A DNA stretch of 13,102 nucleotides from Pseudomonadota bacterium (GTDB taxonomy: Bacteria > Myxococcota_A > Polyangia > Polyangiales > Polyangiaceae). The translations under genes and the position numbers were made by a program. Below are positions 5,774 through 13,102 of this stretch, in pieces (positions within the stretch are counted from its first letter, which is position 1; each line of letters starts with the position of its first letter). The notes below the pieces were generated by a model, which was not told the DNA's origin, searched no databases, and saw only the letters and a program-made list of their open reading frames with translations. The DNA is taken from positions 1 through 13,102 of the forward strand of contig JAEYOT010000676.1 of NCBI GenBank assembly GCA_023411445.1. The letters run 5' to 3'.

Positions 5774-7951
5774 ATGCCCCGTTTCGTACGGCGCCTGACA
5801 TGCGCTTCGCTGCTGCTCGCGGCGGGCTCGTGCTTCAGCCGCTCCGCGTCCGCTCAGGCCACCTCCAACTCAGCCCCCGCCACCGAGACCGAAATCACCG
5901 TGATCGGCCGCAGCGCACCGCCCAGCGCTGGCGCTTCCGATCTGCGCGTGAACGTCGGTGAGCTGGCACGCGTCCCGCGCAAGAGCGCGGCCGAGCTGCT
6001 CCAGCTCGCGCCCGGCGTGTACCTCTCGAAGGAAGGCGGTGAGGGCCACGCGGAGCGCATCTACCTGCGCGGCTTCGATGCGCGTGAGGGACAAGACATC
6101 GAGCTGACCGTGGACGGCGTGCCCATCAACGAAAGCGGGAACTTCCACGGCAATGGCTTCGCCGACACCGGCTTCATCATCCCGGAGCTGGTCACCGGGC
6201 TGCGCGTGCTGGCCGGCCCATTCGACGTCCGCCAGGGCAATTACGCGGTCGCCGGCAGCGCCGACTACACCTTGGGACTCGATCAGCGCGGGCTCAGCAC
6301 CAGGTACACGGGCGGCTCCCACGGCACGCAGCGCGCCCTGGTGCTCTACGCGCCAGCAGCTGGAGCCACCTACGCAGGAGCCGAGATCTACCAAACCGAC
6401 GGCTACGGCCAGAACCGCGACGCGCGGCGCGCGCGGGCGATGGCGCAGTACGAAGGCGCGCTGGGCGAGGGCAGCTTCCGACTGAGCGCCGCTGCTTACG
6501 GCATCGAGTACGGCAGCGCCGGCGTGCTGCGCGAGGACGATCTGGCTGCCGGCCGCGTCGGCTTCTACGACAGCTACGATGAGCGCCAAGGCGGCAGCGG
6601 CTCGCGCTTCCACGTCTCGCTGGACGTGACCCGGCGCGCCGGCACGGTCCGGCTGGGACAACAGCTGTTCGTCATTCGCCGCGGCCTGCGCCTGCGCGAG
6701 AACCTGACCGGCTCTCTACTGGATCCGCAGCAAGCCGTGCAGGCGCCGCACGGGCAGCGCGGCGACTTGCTGGATCTGCACGTGGACGAGACCACTTACG
6801 GCGCGCGCGGCTACGCCCGCAGCTCCTGGCGCGCCTTCGGTCAGCGTCACGACCTGGAGCTCGGCTACTACGCGCGCGGCGACGACGTGGAGAGCACCCG
6901 CCAGCGCGTGGACGCAGCTTCGGTTCCGTACAAGACGGACGTGAGCCTCACCTCACGGCTCGGCGACCTCGGCGTCTACGGCGAGGCCGCGCTCCGGCCG
7001 CTGCGCGGTGTGACGCTCAAGGCCGGCCTGCGCGGCGATGTCTTCTTCTTCGACGTGCTGGATCGCTGCGCGGTAAAGAGCGTATCCCGCCCCTCGGTCG
7101 ACAATCCGCCGGGAGACCGCAGCTGCCTGGACCAGCAGCGCTTCGGCGCTCACCGCGAGCCCGAGCAGCGCTCAACGACCGCGAGCAGCAAGCTGCTCCC
7201 CCGCGCCACCCTGACGCTCGGCCCCTTCCAGCATTTCACGTACTCGCTGAGCTACGGGCGCGGCGTCCGCTCCATCGATCCCTCCTACGTCACGCAAGAC
7301 GTTGGAACACCGTTCGCTAGCATCGAGTCCGGCGACGCGGGCGTGTCGTACGCGCGGGAGCTCGGCCCGCTCAGCGTCGCGGCTCGTTCGATCTTCTTCG
7401 TGACGCACGTGGATCGCGATCTGGTGTTCAGCGAAACGGAGGGCCGCAGCGTGCTCGCCTCCGGCACGACGCGCACGGGCTGGAGCGGACTCGTTCGCCT
7501 GCACGGCGACTTCTTCGATCAAAGCGCCAACGTCTCACTGGTCAAGTCGCGCTTCGACGACACCGGCCTGCTCGTCCCCTACGCGCCGGACGTGGTCGTC
7601 CGCTCCGACACGGCCCTGTTCGGCGACCTCGCTTGGGCCTTGGGCGGCGCGCCCGTGCGCGGCAACGCGAGCCTCGGTCTCAGCTACGTCGGTCACCGCG
7701 CGCTGCCCTACGGCCAGCGCAGCGACACCATCTTGACGCTGGACGCAGCCGTCAGCGCGACATGGCGCGCGTTCGAGCTCGAGCTCGAGGTCAGCAACTT
7801 GCTCGACCAGCGCTACCGCGCGGCAGAGCTGAACTACGTCTCGGATTTCCGTTCGCAGCCGCTGCCGACGCTGGTGCCGGCGCGGCATTTCGCGGCTGGT
7901 CCACCGCGGCAGGTCTTCCTGTCGCTGGCGATCGCGTTGGGAGCTGAATGA
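5774..7951 (+). CDS. TonB-dependent outer-membrane receptor, ligand unknown
   Basis: A 725-residue receptor, a usual size for the family. The signal peptide is about 1-27 (basic start, hydrophobic core, S-A-S-A before Gln28). A TonB-box-like segment ETEITVIGR sits at 38-46. The plug domain is about 58-170, with ELLQLAPGVYLSKEGGEGHA, IYLRGFDAREGQDIELTVDG and VPINESGNFHGNGFADTGF, and ends near GPFDVRQGNYAVAGSADYTLG. The rest is a beta-barrel of alternating aromatic and polar strands. The last strand (PPRQVFLSLAIALGAE) does not end in the usual aromatic residue, with the caveat that many receptors outside enterobacteria vary here. It imports a ligand across the outer membrane using TonB-ExbBD energy; no TonB, ExbB or ExbD gene lies in the window. 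The downstream lipoprotein gene overlaps its stop codon. The ligand is not deducible; the His-rich neighbour suggests a metal or metal complex. Confidence 0.95.
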   Translation: MPRFVRRLTCASLLLAAGSCFSRSASAQATSNSAPATETEITVIGRSAPPSAGASDLRVNVGELARVPRKSAAELLQLAPGVYLSKEGGEGHAERIYLRGFDAREGQDIELTVDGVPINESGNFHGNGFADTGFIIPELVTGLRVLAGPFDVRQGNYAVAGSADYTLGLDQRGLSTRYTGGSHGTQRALVLYAPAAGATYAGAEIYQTDGYGQNRDARRARAMAQYEGALGEGSFRLSAAAYGIEYGSAGVLREDDLAAGRVGFYDSYDERQGGSGSRFHVSLDVTRRAGTVRLGQQLFVIRRGLRLRENLTGSLLDPQQAVQAPHGQRGDLLDLHVDETTYGARGYARSSWRAFGQRHDLELGYYARGDDVESTRQRVDAASVPYKTDVSLTSRLGDLGVYGEAALRPLRGVTLKAGLRGDVFFFDVLDRCAVKSVSRPSVDNPPGDRSCLDQQRFGAHREPEQRSTTASSKLLPRATLTLGPFQHFTYSLSYGRGVRSIDPSYVTQDVGTPFASIESGDAGVSYARELGPLSVAARSIFFVTHVDRDLVFSETEGRSVLASGTTRTGWSGLVRLHGDFFDQSANVSLVKSRFDDTGLLVPYAPDVVVRSDTALFGDLAWALGGAPVRGNASLGLSYVGHRALPYGQRSDTILTLDAAVSATWRAFELELEVSNLLDQRYRAAELNYVSDFRSQPLPTLVPARHFAAGPPRQVFLSLAIALGAE

Positions 7952-8739
7952 TGAAAAGCTGCGAGCTCATCGCCGCGGTTGCGCTCTGCTTCACTTACCT
8001 CGGCTGCGTCGGCACCACCGGCGGCGAGCTGTTCGAGATCGAGTCCTACGCGGCTGGAGTCGACGAAGCCGCTTTGCCGTTCGTAAATAGTCGCGGCTAT
8101 CGCGTCACGCTGTCCGAGGCGCGCGTGTTCGTGGGCGGCGTGTACCTGAACCGCTCGCGGCCCGCGTCCGTCGCCGCGGACACGAGCTGCACGCTGGCCG
8201 GCGTGTACGTGGCGGAGGCGCAAGGCGGCGCCGAAATCGATCTCCTCTCCCCGCAGCCGCAGCAGCTACCGGGCCGAGGCGTCGCCACGAACGAGCGCGC
8301 GCTGAGCGGTGAAGTCTGGCTGACCCGCGGCGACGTGGATCGCGTGGAGTCAGCCGGAGAAGTGCTCAAAATCGCTGGCACCGCCGAGCGTGACGGCCAC
8401 TCGCTCGCCTTCAGCGGCCGGCTGAGCATCGGCAAAAACCGCGTGATCGCCCCCAGCAATGAGGCGCTTCCGGGACAGAACCCGATCTGCAAGCAGCGCA
8501 TCGTCTCCCCCATCCCGGTGGATCTCCAAGGAAGCCCCGGCGACGCGCTGCTGCTGCGCGTCGACGTGCGCGCCATGTTCAGCAACGTGGACTTCGCGAC
8601 GCTGGAGCAAACGAGTGGGGGCGAGCACGTGTTCGCCGATAGAAGCGGCGTGAATCAAGCGAGCGACAACCTGTTCGCAGGGCTCCGTCGCGCGAGCGGC
8701 GTGTACCAGCTCAGCTGGGAAAACGAGGTGGTTCCATGA
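7951..8739 (+). CDS. Lipoprotein of the TonB-receptor operon, first of two related copies
   Basis: About 262 residues. There are two adjacent ATGs, at 7948 and 7951; GGGAG (7939-7943) is 7 bases before the second, which I chose, and both overlap the receptor's TGA, so the genes are coupled. The N-terminus is a lipoprotein signal ending YLGC with the acylated Cys at 19 (position -3 is Tyr, slightly off consensus). After a short linker comes GYRVTLSEARVFVGGVYLN (49-67), a beta-rich motif, then AEIDLLSPQPQQLPGRG near 94-110. Further Cys residues lie at about 80 and 180. No named domain is recognised. The motif order matches the next gene, indicating a shared family. By position it is a surface or periplasmic partner of the receptor, perhaps a ligand capture protein; this is inference. 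Confidence 0.85.
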   Translation: MKSCELIAAVALCFTYLGCVGTTGGELFEIESYAAGVDEAALPFVNSRGYRVTLSEARVFVGGVYLNRSRPASVAADTSCTLAGVYVAEAQGGAEIDLLSPQPQQLPGRGVATNERALSGEVWLTRGDVDRVESAGEVLKIAGTAERDGHSLAFSGRLSIGKNRVIAPSNEALPGQNPICKQRIVSPIPVDLQGSPGDALLLRVDVRAMFSNVDFATLEQTSGGEHVFADRSGVNQASDNLFAGLRRASGVYQLSWENEVVP

Positions 8740-9872
8740 AGAGTGTAAGAGGTCGTGCTATCATCATAGGTTCGTGGCTGCTTCTAGCCGGATGCTCGGA
8801 CGAGGCGCGCTCGGGAGGCCGCGTGCAGCTCGCCATCTCGGGCGAAGCGATCGCCACCGAGGGCATTCCGTTCTCGCGCGGCAGCGCGGTGACGATCGTG
8901 GACGGCTGGGAGCTGGAGCTCTCACGCGTGCTGGTGACGGTCGGCGACGTCACGCTGGCGCGTGAGCCCGACTTGGCGCCGAGCGATCAGTCGCGCCATG
9001 GCGCCGTCGTGGCGCGAGCCAGCGGGCCTTGGGCGGTCGATTTGCACGTCCCTGGCAGCCTCCCGGGGGCGGGCGGAGAAGGCCTGGCCATCCCGCTCGC
9101 GACGCTCGAGCAGTTGGACAGCGGTGAGCCTTTCGCCTCCGACGAGCGCTACGCCTTCAGCTACGGCTTGGTGGCGGCGAGCCCGGATGCCGCGATCGTG
9201 AACTTCCAGGACGACGCGGACGCGCTGGCCGACTACGAAGAGCTGATCGAAGCGCGCGCCAGCGTGCTGTACGCCGGCACGGCGCGCTTCGTCGCACGCG
9301 ACTGCGTCAGCGGCGACCCCGACTACGACTTCTCGCGCCTGCCGGAGCAGGTAGCGTTCCGCTTCGCCTTTCAAAGCCCGACGCGCTTCATCAACTGCCA
9401 GAACCAGGACAACCACGGCGAGCCGCTGCCGGACGAGGAGTACCAGCGCGGCGTGGCCGTGCCGCGCGCCGGCACGGCGCTGGCCCAGATCACGCTGCAC
9501 CTCGAGCACTTGCTGTTCAGCGCCACGGTGCACGACCCCACCCTGCGCTTCGATCAGCTCGCGGCGCAGCTCGTGGGTCAGCGCGCCGGCAGCGTGCTCA
9601 CGCTAAACGACTTGGTCGGCCTCGATCCCACCGCCTTCACCGACGCCGAGGGTGAGCCGCTACCGCCCCGCAGCTGCGACGGCAGCCCGCTACCGCCCGG
9701 CGCGCAGCTCCGCTTCGAGACGGGCTCGGTGGCGGTGGATCCCGGCGCCAGCGCGCGGCAAGCGCTGCGCGACTACCGGGATTTCTTGCACTACGTGCAG
9801 AGCACGCAGGGCCACCTCAACGGCGGCGAAGGGCTGTGCTTCGTGGAGCGAAAGTACCCGTCGCCGCCCTGA
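8736..9872 (+). CDS. Lipoprotein of the TonB-receptor operon, second related copy
   Basis: A 378-residue lipoprotein: signal peptide with lipobox LAGC and acylated Cys20, followed by S-D-E (Asp at +3 would favour inner-membrane retention under enterobacterial rules, which may not hold in this organism). Residues 57-75 (GWELELSRVLVTVGDVTLA) and 100-115 (AVDLHVPGSLPGAGGEG) mirror the motifs of the preceding lipoprotein. The longer C-terminal half includes Q-D-D-A-D-A-L-A-D-Y-E-E-L, RFINCQNQDNHGE and AQITLHLEHLLFSATVHDP followed by LRFDQLAAQ. These conserved-looking His, Asp and Cys residues could bind a ligand. I have seen this last pattern in uncharacterised myxobacterial lipoproteins but know no function. 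The start ATG overlaps the previous TGA (ATGA) with GAGG 7 bases upstream. The stop lies two bases from the convergent DUF1552 stop. Confidence 0.86.
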   Translation: MKSVRGRAIIIGSWLLLAGCSDEARSGGRVQLAISGEAIATEGIPFSRGSAVTIVDGWELELSRVLVTVGDVTLAREPDLAPSDQSRHGAVVARASGPWAVDLHVPGSLPGAGGEGLAIPLATLEQLDSGEPFASDERYAFSYGLVAASPDAAIVNFQDDADALADYEELIEARASVLYAGTARFVARDCVSGDPDYDFSRLPEQVAFRFAFQSPTRFINCQNQDNHGEPLPDEEYQRGVAVPRAGTALAQITLHLEHLLFSATVHDPTLRFDQLAAQLVGQRAGSVLTLNDLVGLDPTAFTDAEGEPLPPRSCDGSPLPPGAQLRFETGSVAVDPGASARQALRDYRDFLHYVQSTQGHLNGGEGLCFVERKYPSPP

Positions 9873-9874
9873 GC

Positions 9875-11332
9875 TCAGGTTAGCTCGCTGAGCGCGCCCC
9901 TCACCAGCGCGGGGTCCGGCTGCGTGCCAAACTCGTTGACCTCGACGCCGAAGGCCTGCGCGATGGATACGAGCAGCTTGCTGTTCGTGACCGGCGCGAA
10001 CACCGCGTCGTTCTCGCCGCACCAGGGGCTGTCCGCCGGGCAGTCCGCCTTGAGCTTGACGCGGCGTCCCATGCGGAACTTGCCGCCCGCGCCGCCAGCG
10101 AGCACCGTGGGGACGTTGCGCGTGCTGTGCAACGAGGGGTTGCCCATGTCGCTCGTCACGTAGATGAGCGTGCTGTCCAGCGCGCCGAGCTCGTCGAGCT
10201 TCTGCATCAGGCGAGCGACCTTGCTGTACGAGTAGCGGTTGAACTTCGCCAAAGGCAGCCACGACGCGGGATCGCCATCGCCCGGGCGGCCGTTGTTGCC
10301 GACCGGCGAGGCGTTGTACGTGTGCGCGACCGCGCCGTGGTTGTCGACCGGCAGGTCCAGCGGGTTGCCGGCGTAGGACAGGTCGTTCATGTACAGGGTC
10401 GCGAAGCGCGTGAGATCGCAGGCCAGAGCCTGAGCCAACACGTCGATGTGCGCGTCAGTGATGGCGTCGAAGTAGGGCTCGCCGCCGTTGTACTGCTTGA
10501 GCTGCGGGAACTTGGAGCCGTCCGGCCTGGTCGGCACCATGCATTCGCCACCGCCAACACCGCCGGCTCCGCCCTTCAGCTGCTTCTCCAGCTCGCTCAG
10601 CGAGGTCAGGTGCTGGTCGAGCTTTTGCTGCTCGGCCGGGGCCAGCTTGGTGCGCAGGCGGTTGATATCCCACTTGGCGTAGTCGATGACGGACTGGGAC
10701 TGCTTGCGCTTGCGCTCAGCCTCCGCGTTCGCGCCGGGGTCACTACCGACCACCACGCCCTCGAACAGCAGGTCGAAGGCCTTGGCAGGATCGATGATCT
10801 TGGGCAGCGCGACGCCACCCTCACCGAAGGACAGAGTTTGACCGGCGGCCGTGCCGTCCACGCCCACGCCCAGCGCCAGGCTGGTGACGCGCGTGGCGCT
10901 GCCGAGGCCTTTGCTGACGGCCAGGAACTGGTCGAGCGAGATGTTCTGCGGTTTGGTGCCGCCCTCGATGCGGCTGCCGGTGAGGATGGTGCCGGCCGAG
11001 TCGTGCCCGTTGGCGTTCGACAAGTGATCGATGCCTTCGACGATGAGGATCTTGTCCTTGAAGCTCTTGCCGTAGGTGGCAGCGTCGTCGAACGGCTGCA
11101 GCGAGCAGTTGTCGTACTTGATGTCGAACGACGTCTCGCTGTCACCGGCCTTCATCGCCCAGTACTCGGCGCTGATGCCGTGCGGGTGATAGATGGTGAC
11201 GAATTTGAGCGGCAAGGCCTCACCGGCGGCCTGCGCCACGCTGTTCTCCAGCAGGCGAGAGAACGGAAGCGCGGCGAAGCCAGCGCCCATCGCGCGCAGG
11301 AAGGCGCGCCGCGAGCCGAGCACGCGCCTCAT
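9875..11332 (-). CDS. DUF1552 domain protein with Tat signal
   Basis: A 485-residue protein whose first 36 residues are a twin-arginine signal (S-R-R-A-F-L-R-A, R8-R9, then a moderately hydrophobic stretch ending V-A-Q-A-A), so it is exported folded. The mature part matches DUF1552 throughout: KFVTIYHPHGISAEYW (43-58), ILIVEGIDH and NANGHDSAGTILTG (107-119), ISLDQFLA (131-138), a helical stretch with QQKLDQHLTSLSELEKQLK, ACDLTRFATLYMND (304-317) and the C-terminal block YVTSDMGNPSLHSTRNVPTV then LAGG-x-GG-x-F-x-M-G-R. The closing block recalls the alkaline-phosphatase-like DUF1501 proteins, and H49, H51, H110 and H402 are candidate functional residues. The biochemical role of the family is unknown; it is nearly always paired with DUF1592-type proteins, as here. 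The start is secure: AGGAGG lies 5 bases before the ATG, inside the upstream gene, and the ATG overlaps its TGA. Confidence 0.95.
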   Translation of the reverse strand: MRRVLGSRRAFLRAMGAGFAALPFSRLLENSVAQAAGEALPLKFVTIYHPHGISAEYWAMKAGDSETSFDIKYDNCSLQPFDDAATYGKSFKDKILIVEGIDHLSNANGHDSAGTILTGSRIEGGTKPQNISLDQFLAVSKGLGSATRVTSLALGVGVDGTAAGQTLSFGEGGVALPKIIDPAKAFDLLFEGVVVGSDPGANAEAERKRKQSQSVIDYAKWDINRLRTKLAPAEQQKLDQHLTSLSELEKQLKGGAGGVGGGECMVPTRPDGSKFPQLKQYNGGEPYFDAITDAHIDVLAQALACDLTRFATLYMNDLSYAGNPLDLPVDNHGAVAHTYNASPVGNNGRPGDGDPASWLPLAKFNRYSYSKVARLMQKLDELGALDSTLIYVTSDMGNPSLHSTRNVPTVLAGGAGGKFRMGRRVKLKADCPADSPWCGENDAVFAPVTNSKLLVSIAQAFGVEVNEFGTQPDPALVRGALSELT

Positions 11333-13038
11333 TGCGCCCTCCTGAAGGCAAACGCCGGGTGCGTGATGTAGGCCGAGAGGGTGCTCACCAGGTCCGTATC
11401 GGCGTCCGCACCTTGGCCGCTCAACGCGTTTTCGCTCCAGTATTTCACGAAGTCATCCTCGCTCTGTCTCAGCTCCGGCACGCTGGTGCCGGCCATGCCG
11501 CGGAACACGTGACGCGCGAAACACTCGCGCACCTGCGCGCTCTTCGAAATGGCTAGCGCCAGCTCGTTGCTGTTGGCGAAACTGCCGTCGAAGTCCGTAC
11601 CGGTCAGCGTAACCGCGGAGTCCACCGGCCGGCCATTGTCGACAGTGCGCTCCTTGCCCATGCCGTCGAAGTGCTCGAAGGCAAACCCAAACGCGTCGAT
11701 CTTGTTGTGACAGGCGGAGCAAGCGGATGACTCGCTGTGGATGGCGAAGCGCTCGCGCGTGGTCTTTGACGGATCCGGCGCGGGCGGCACGACCGCCGCC
11801 GCTAGATCGACCGGATCCGCTACCGGGATGCAGGCCACGCGCCGCATCACCGCCACGCCGCGCAGCACCGGCGCGCTCTCGTGAGCGTGCGCGTAGACGG
11901 ACAAGAACGCGCCTTGGTTGAGCATGCCCAAGCGCCGCGGCAGCGAGATCGTGCCAAAGCCATTGCCCGGGGCTCCGGCGCCGTACACCCTCGCCAAGGG
12001 CTCGTCCGTCACGCTCCAGTCACCGGCCAAGAGCTGGCGCAGGCTCCCGCCGCGCTGCGTGACCAGCTCCTCCAGGAACGCCGTGCTCTCACGGTCCATC
12101 GAGGCCCTCACGCCCGCGAACTCCGGATACACGTTGGAGTCCTTCGCGGTAGCGGCGATGCGATCGATGCCGAGCCACTCGCGCACGACCCGCACGACGC
12201 GCTCGCGCGCGCCAGGTCCCGTGAACAGCTGGACGTTCGGATCCATCAGCACGCTGGCGCGGCCCTCGCTGGTGTCCAGCTTGCCCTGTCGCGCTGCCTC
12301 CATTAACGCGGCCGAGGGCGGACCGCCCTGGATGAGGTAGCTGATGGAGCTGGCCAGCTCGTACGGCGTGAGCTTGATCGTGGCGGCCGGCGCGTCACCG
12401 ATCTCCGTGTGGTACAGGAACGCGGCAGACTGCAACATCGCGCGCACGACGAGCTCCACGCCTTCGTCGTAGCTGCCACCATCGAAGCCCGCGCGGAACA
12501 CGATCAGCAGCTGCTGCACTTCGTCATCCGCGAGCGGGCGGCGGTACGCCTGCTCACCGAACGCCTTGATGAAGGCGGTAGCGCAGGCTTCGGCGCCCGC
12601 CGTCTTGTCCGTGCACGGCGCGCGCTCACCGACGCGCGAGCGGATGTCTGCCGCGAGCGTGACCGCAGCGCCCGCTAGCTGACGCGCGAACACCGGATCG
12701 ACCCGTTGGGCGTCGTTGACGGTGAACCCGCTCTGCCTGGAGTCGGGCACGAAATCCGCGGACACACCGTCAGCGGCCGAGCCGATCAACGCGCTGACGC
12801 TAGCTTGGTACTCGGCGTCAGTGAGGCGACGGATCCGCGCCGGCAAGAGCGCTCCAGACTCCGTGCCGGAAGGCAACGTGGCCGTGCCCGCCAAGTTCTG
12901 CCCGCCCCCACCGGTGCTCATCCCGCCGCCGGTGCCGTTGTTCCGGTCGTCGTCAGTCGCGACGGAGCTCTCACAAGCGAACAGCAAGCTGGCAAGCAAA
13001 GGCGCAAGAGCCAGTCGGCTCCTCGAGCAGTCACGCAT
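11329..13038 (-). CDS. DUF1592/DUF1588/DUF1585-family lipoprotein with single c-type heme-like site
   Basis: About 569 residues from ATG 13038. Seventeen further in-frame codons reach a possible alternative start at 13089, but the lipoprotein signal (basic start, LAPLLASLLFAC, acylated Cys22) begins properly at 13038. A Gly/Thr/Asn-rich linker (about 33-47) precedes the globular part. Domain order follows the planctomycete-type family: DUF1587-like IRRLTDAEYQASVSALIG (69-86), DUF1595-like FIKAFGEQAYRRPLADDEV (156-174), and DUF1592 with AMLQSAAFLYHTEIGDAP (200-217) and LTPYELASSISYLIQGGPP (223-241). DUF1588 has CSACHNKIDAFGFAFEHFDG, with C440-S-A-C443-H444 as a candidate c-heme site, and DUF1585 is the last 75 residues. 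The N-terminal cytochrome domain found in many planctomycete homologues is absent. It is coupled to the DUF1552 gene by an ATGA overlap. Function is unknown; an extracytoplasmic redox role is inference from CxxCH. Confidence 0.93.
   Translation of the reverse strand: MRDCSRSRLALAPLLASLLFACESSVATDDDRNNGTGGGMSTGGGGQNLAGTATLPSGTESGALLPARIRRLTDAEYQASVSALIGSAADGVSADFVPDSRQSGFTVNDAQRVDPVFARQLAGAAVTLAADIRSRVGERAPCTDKTAGAEACATAFIKAFGEQAYRRPLADDEVQQLLIVFRAGFDGGSYDEGVELVVRAMLQSAAFLYHTEIGDAPAATIKLTPYELASSISYLIQGGPPSAALMEAARQGKLDTSEGRASVLMDPNVQLFTGPGARERVVRVVREWLGIDRIAATAKDSNVYPEFAGVRASMDRESTAFLEELVTQRGGSLRQLLAGDWSVTDEPLARVYGAGAPGNGFGTISLPRRLGMLNQGAFLSVYAHAHESAPVLRGVAVMRRVACIPVADPVDLAAAVVPPAPDPSKTTRERFAIHSESSACSACHNKIDAFGFAFEHFDGMGKERTVDNGRPVDSAVTLTGTDFDGSFANSNELALAISKSAQVRECFARHVFRGMAGTSVPELRQSEDDFVKYWSENALSGQGADADTDLVSTLSAYITHPAFAFRRAQ
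11333..11342 (-). promoter_or_regulatory. Strong ribosome binding site for the DUF1552 gene
   Basis: On the minus strand AGGAGGGCGCA precedes the ATG at 11332, a full anti-16S match with a 5-base spacer. It lies within the last codons of the DUF1592 gene and is the best Shine-Dalgarno in the window, suggesting the downstream gene is translated at least as strongly as the first. Confidence 0.8.
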
Positions 13039-13102
13039 ATGAATGATTTGAACTAGGAGCGTACGTTTCGCAAGGGTTACCAGCCACACTGTGGCCCTGC
13101 TC
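13039..13102 (-). promoter_or_regulatory. Leader of the DUF1592-DUF1552 operon with a 13-bp inverted repeat
   Basis: The 64 bases before the lipoprotein start hold a perfect 6-1-6 inverted repeat (GCCACA-C-TGTGGC, 13083-13095), about 45 bases upstream of the ATG, where an operator could sit. TTGCGA on the minus strand (13068-13073) is a possible -35, but no good -10 follows at 16-18 bases. The leader next to the ATG is unusually AT-rich (TTCAAATCATTCAT) and has no Shine-Dalgarno. Confidence 0.35.

Noticed and set aside
10127..11371. A 414-codon plus-strand open frame
   Set aside because: It lies wholly antisense to the well-supported DUF1552 gene and encodes a repetitive Val/Ala/Arg/His/Gln-rich sequence typical of high-GC shadow frames.
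1..13102. CRISPR arrays, insertion sequences, integrases or phage genes
   Set aside because: No regularly spaced repeats, terminal inverted repeats with a transposase, or recombinase motifs were seen on either strand.

Overview
This is a GC-rich (roughly 65-70% by eye) bacterial window, densely packed with genes. The organism is most likely a myxobacterium (Myxococcota, perhaps Polyangia), or less likely another Gram-negative delta-type lineage. The basis is the combination of a DUF1592/DUF1588 lipoprotein with a Tat-exported DUF1552 protein, an ECF sigma factor with a CorE-like cysteine-rich tail, an NtrC-type two-component pair, and a TonB receptor operon with large lipoproteins. The taxonomic call is inference, because no rRNA is present.

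Left part (1-1636, plus strand): the end of a MarR-type regulator, then a tRNA-Leu(GAG) with a very clear intrinsic terminator. Next is a decayed fragment of a SAM-dependent methyltransferase, split by a frameshift, and about 220 bases without a gene. Last is a short ECF sigma factor with a CxC in its linker and a C-terminal cluster of six cysteines, the architecture of metal-dependent CorE-type (ECF44) sigma factors.

Middle-left (1633-4982, minus strand): a membrane histidine kinase overlaps the gene of its NtrC-type sigma-54-activating response regulator. After 142 bases containing a hairpin comes a small winged-helix-like protein of unknown role, whose stop codon overlaps the stop of the sigma factor gene.

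Middle-right (5163-9872, plus strand): starting divergently from the kinase, a His-rich membrane or exported protein is followed by a TonB-dependent receptor and two lipoproteins. The last three genes are translationally coupled. The two lipoproteins share a motif layout and look like diverged paralogues. This looks like an outer-membrane uptake system for an unidentified ligand. The His-rich protein, the adjacent two-component system and the cysteine-rich sigma factor point weakly to a metal or metal complex.

Right part (9875-13038, minus strand): a two-gene operon of a DUF1592-family lipoprotein with one CxxCH site and a Tat-dependent DUF1552 protein, joined by an ATGA overlap with a strong ribosome binding site. 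Its role is unknown but it is clearly extracytoplasmic. No CRISPR array, insertion sequence, integrase or phage gene was seen.
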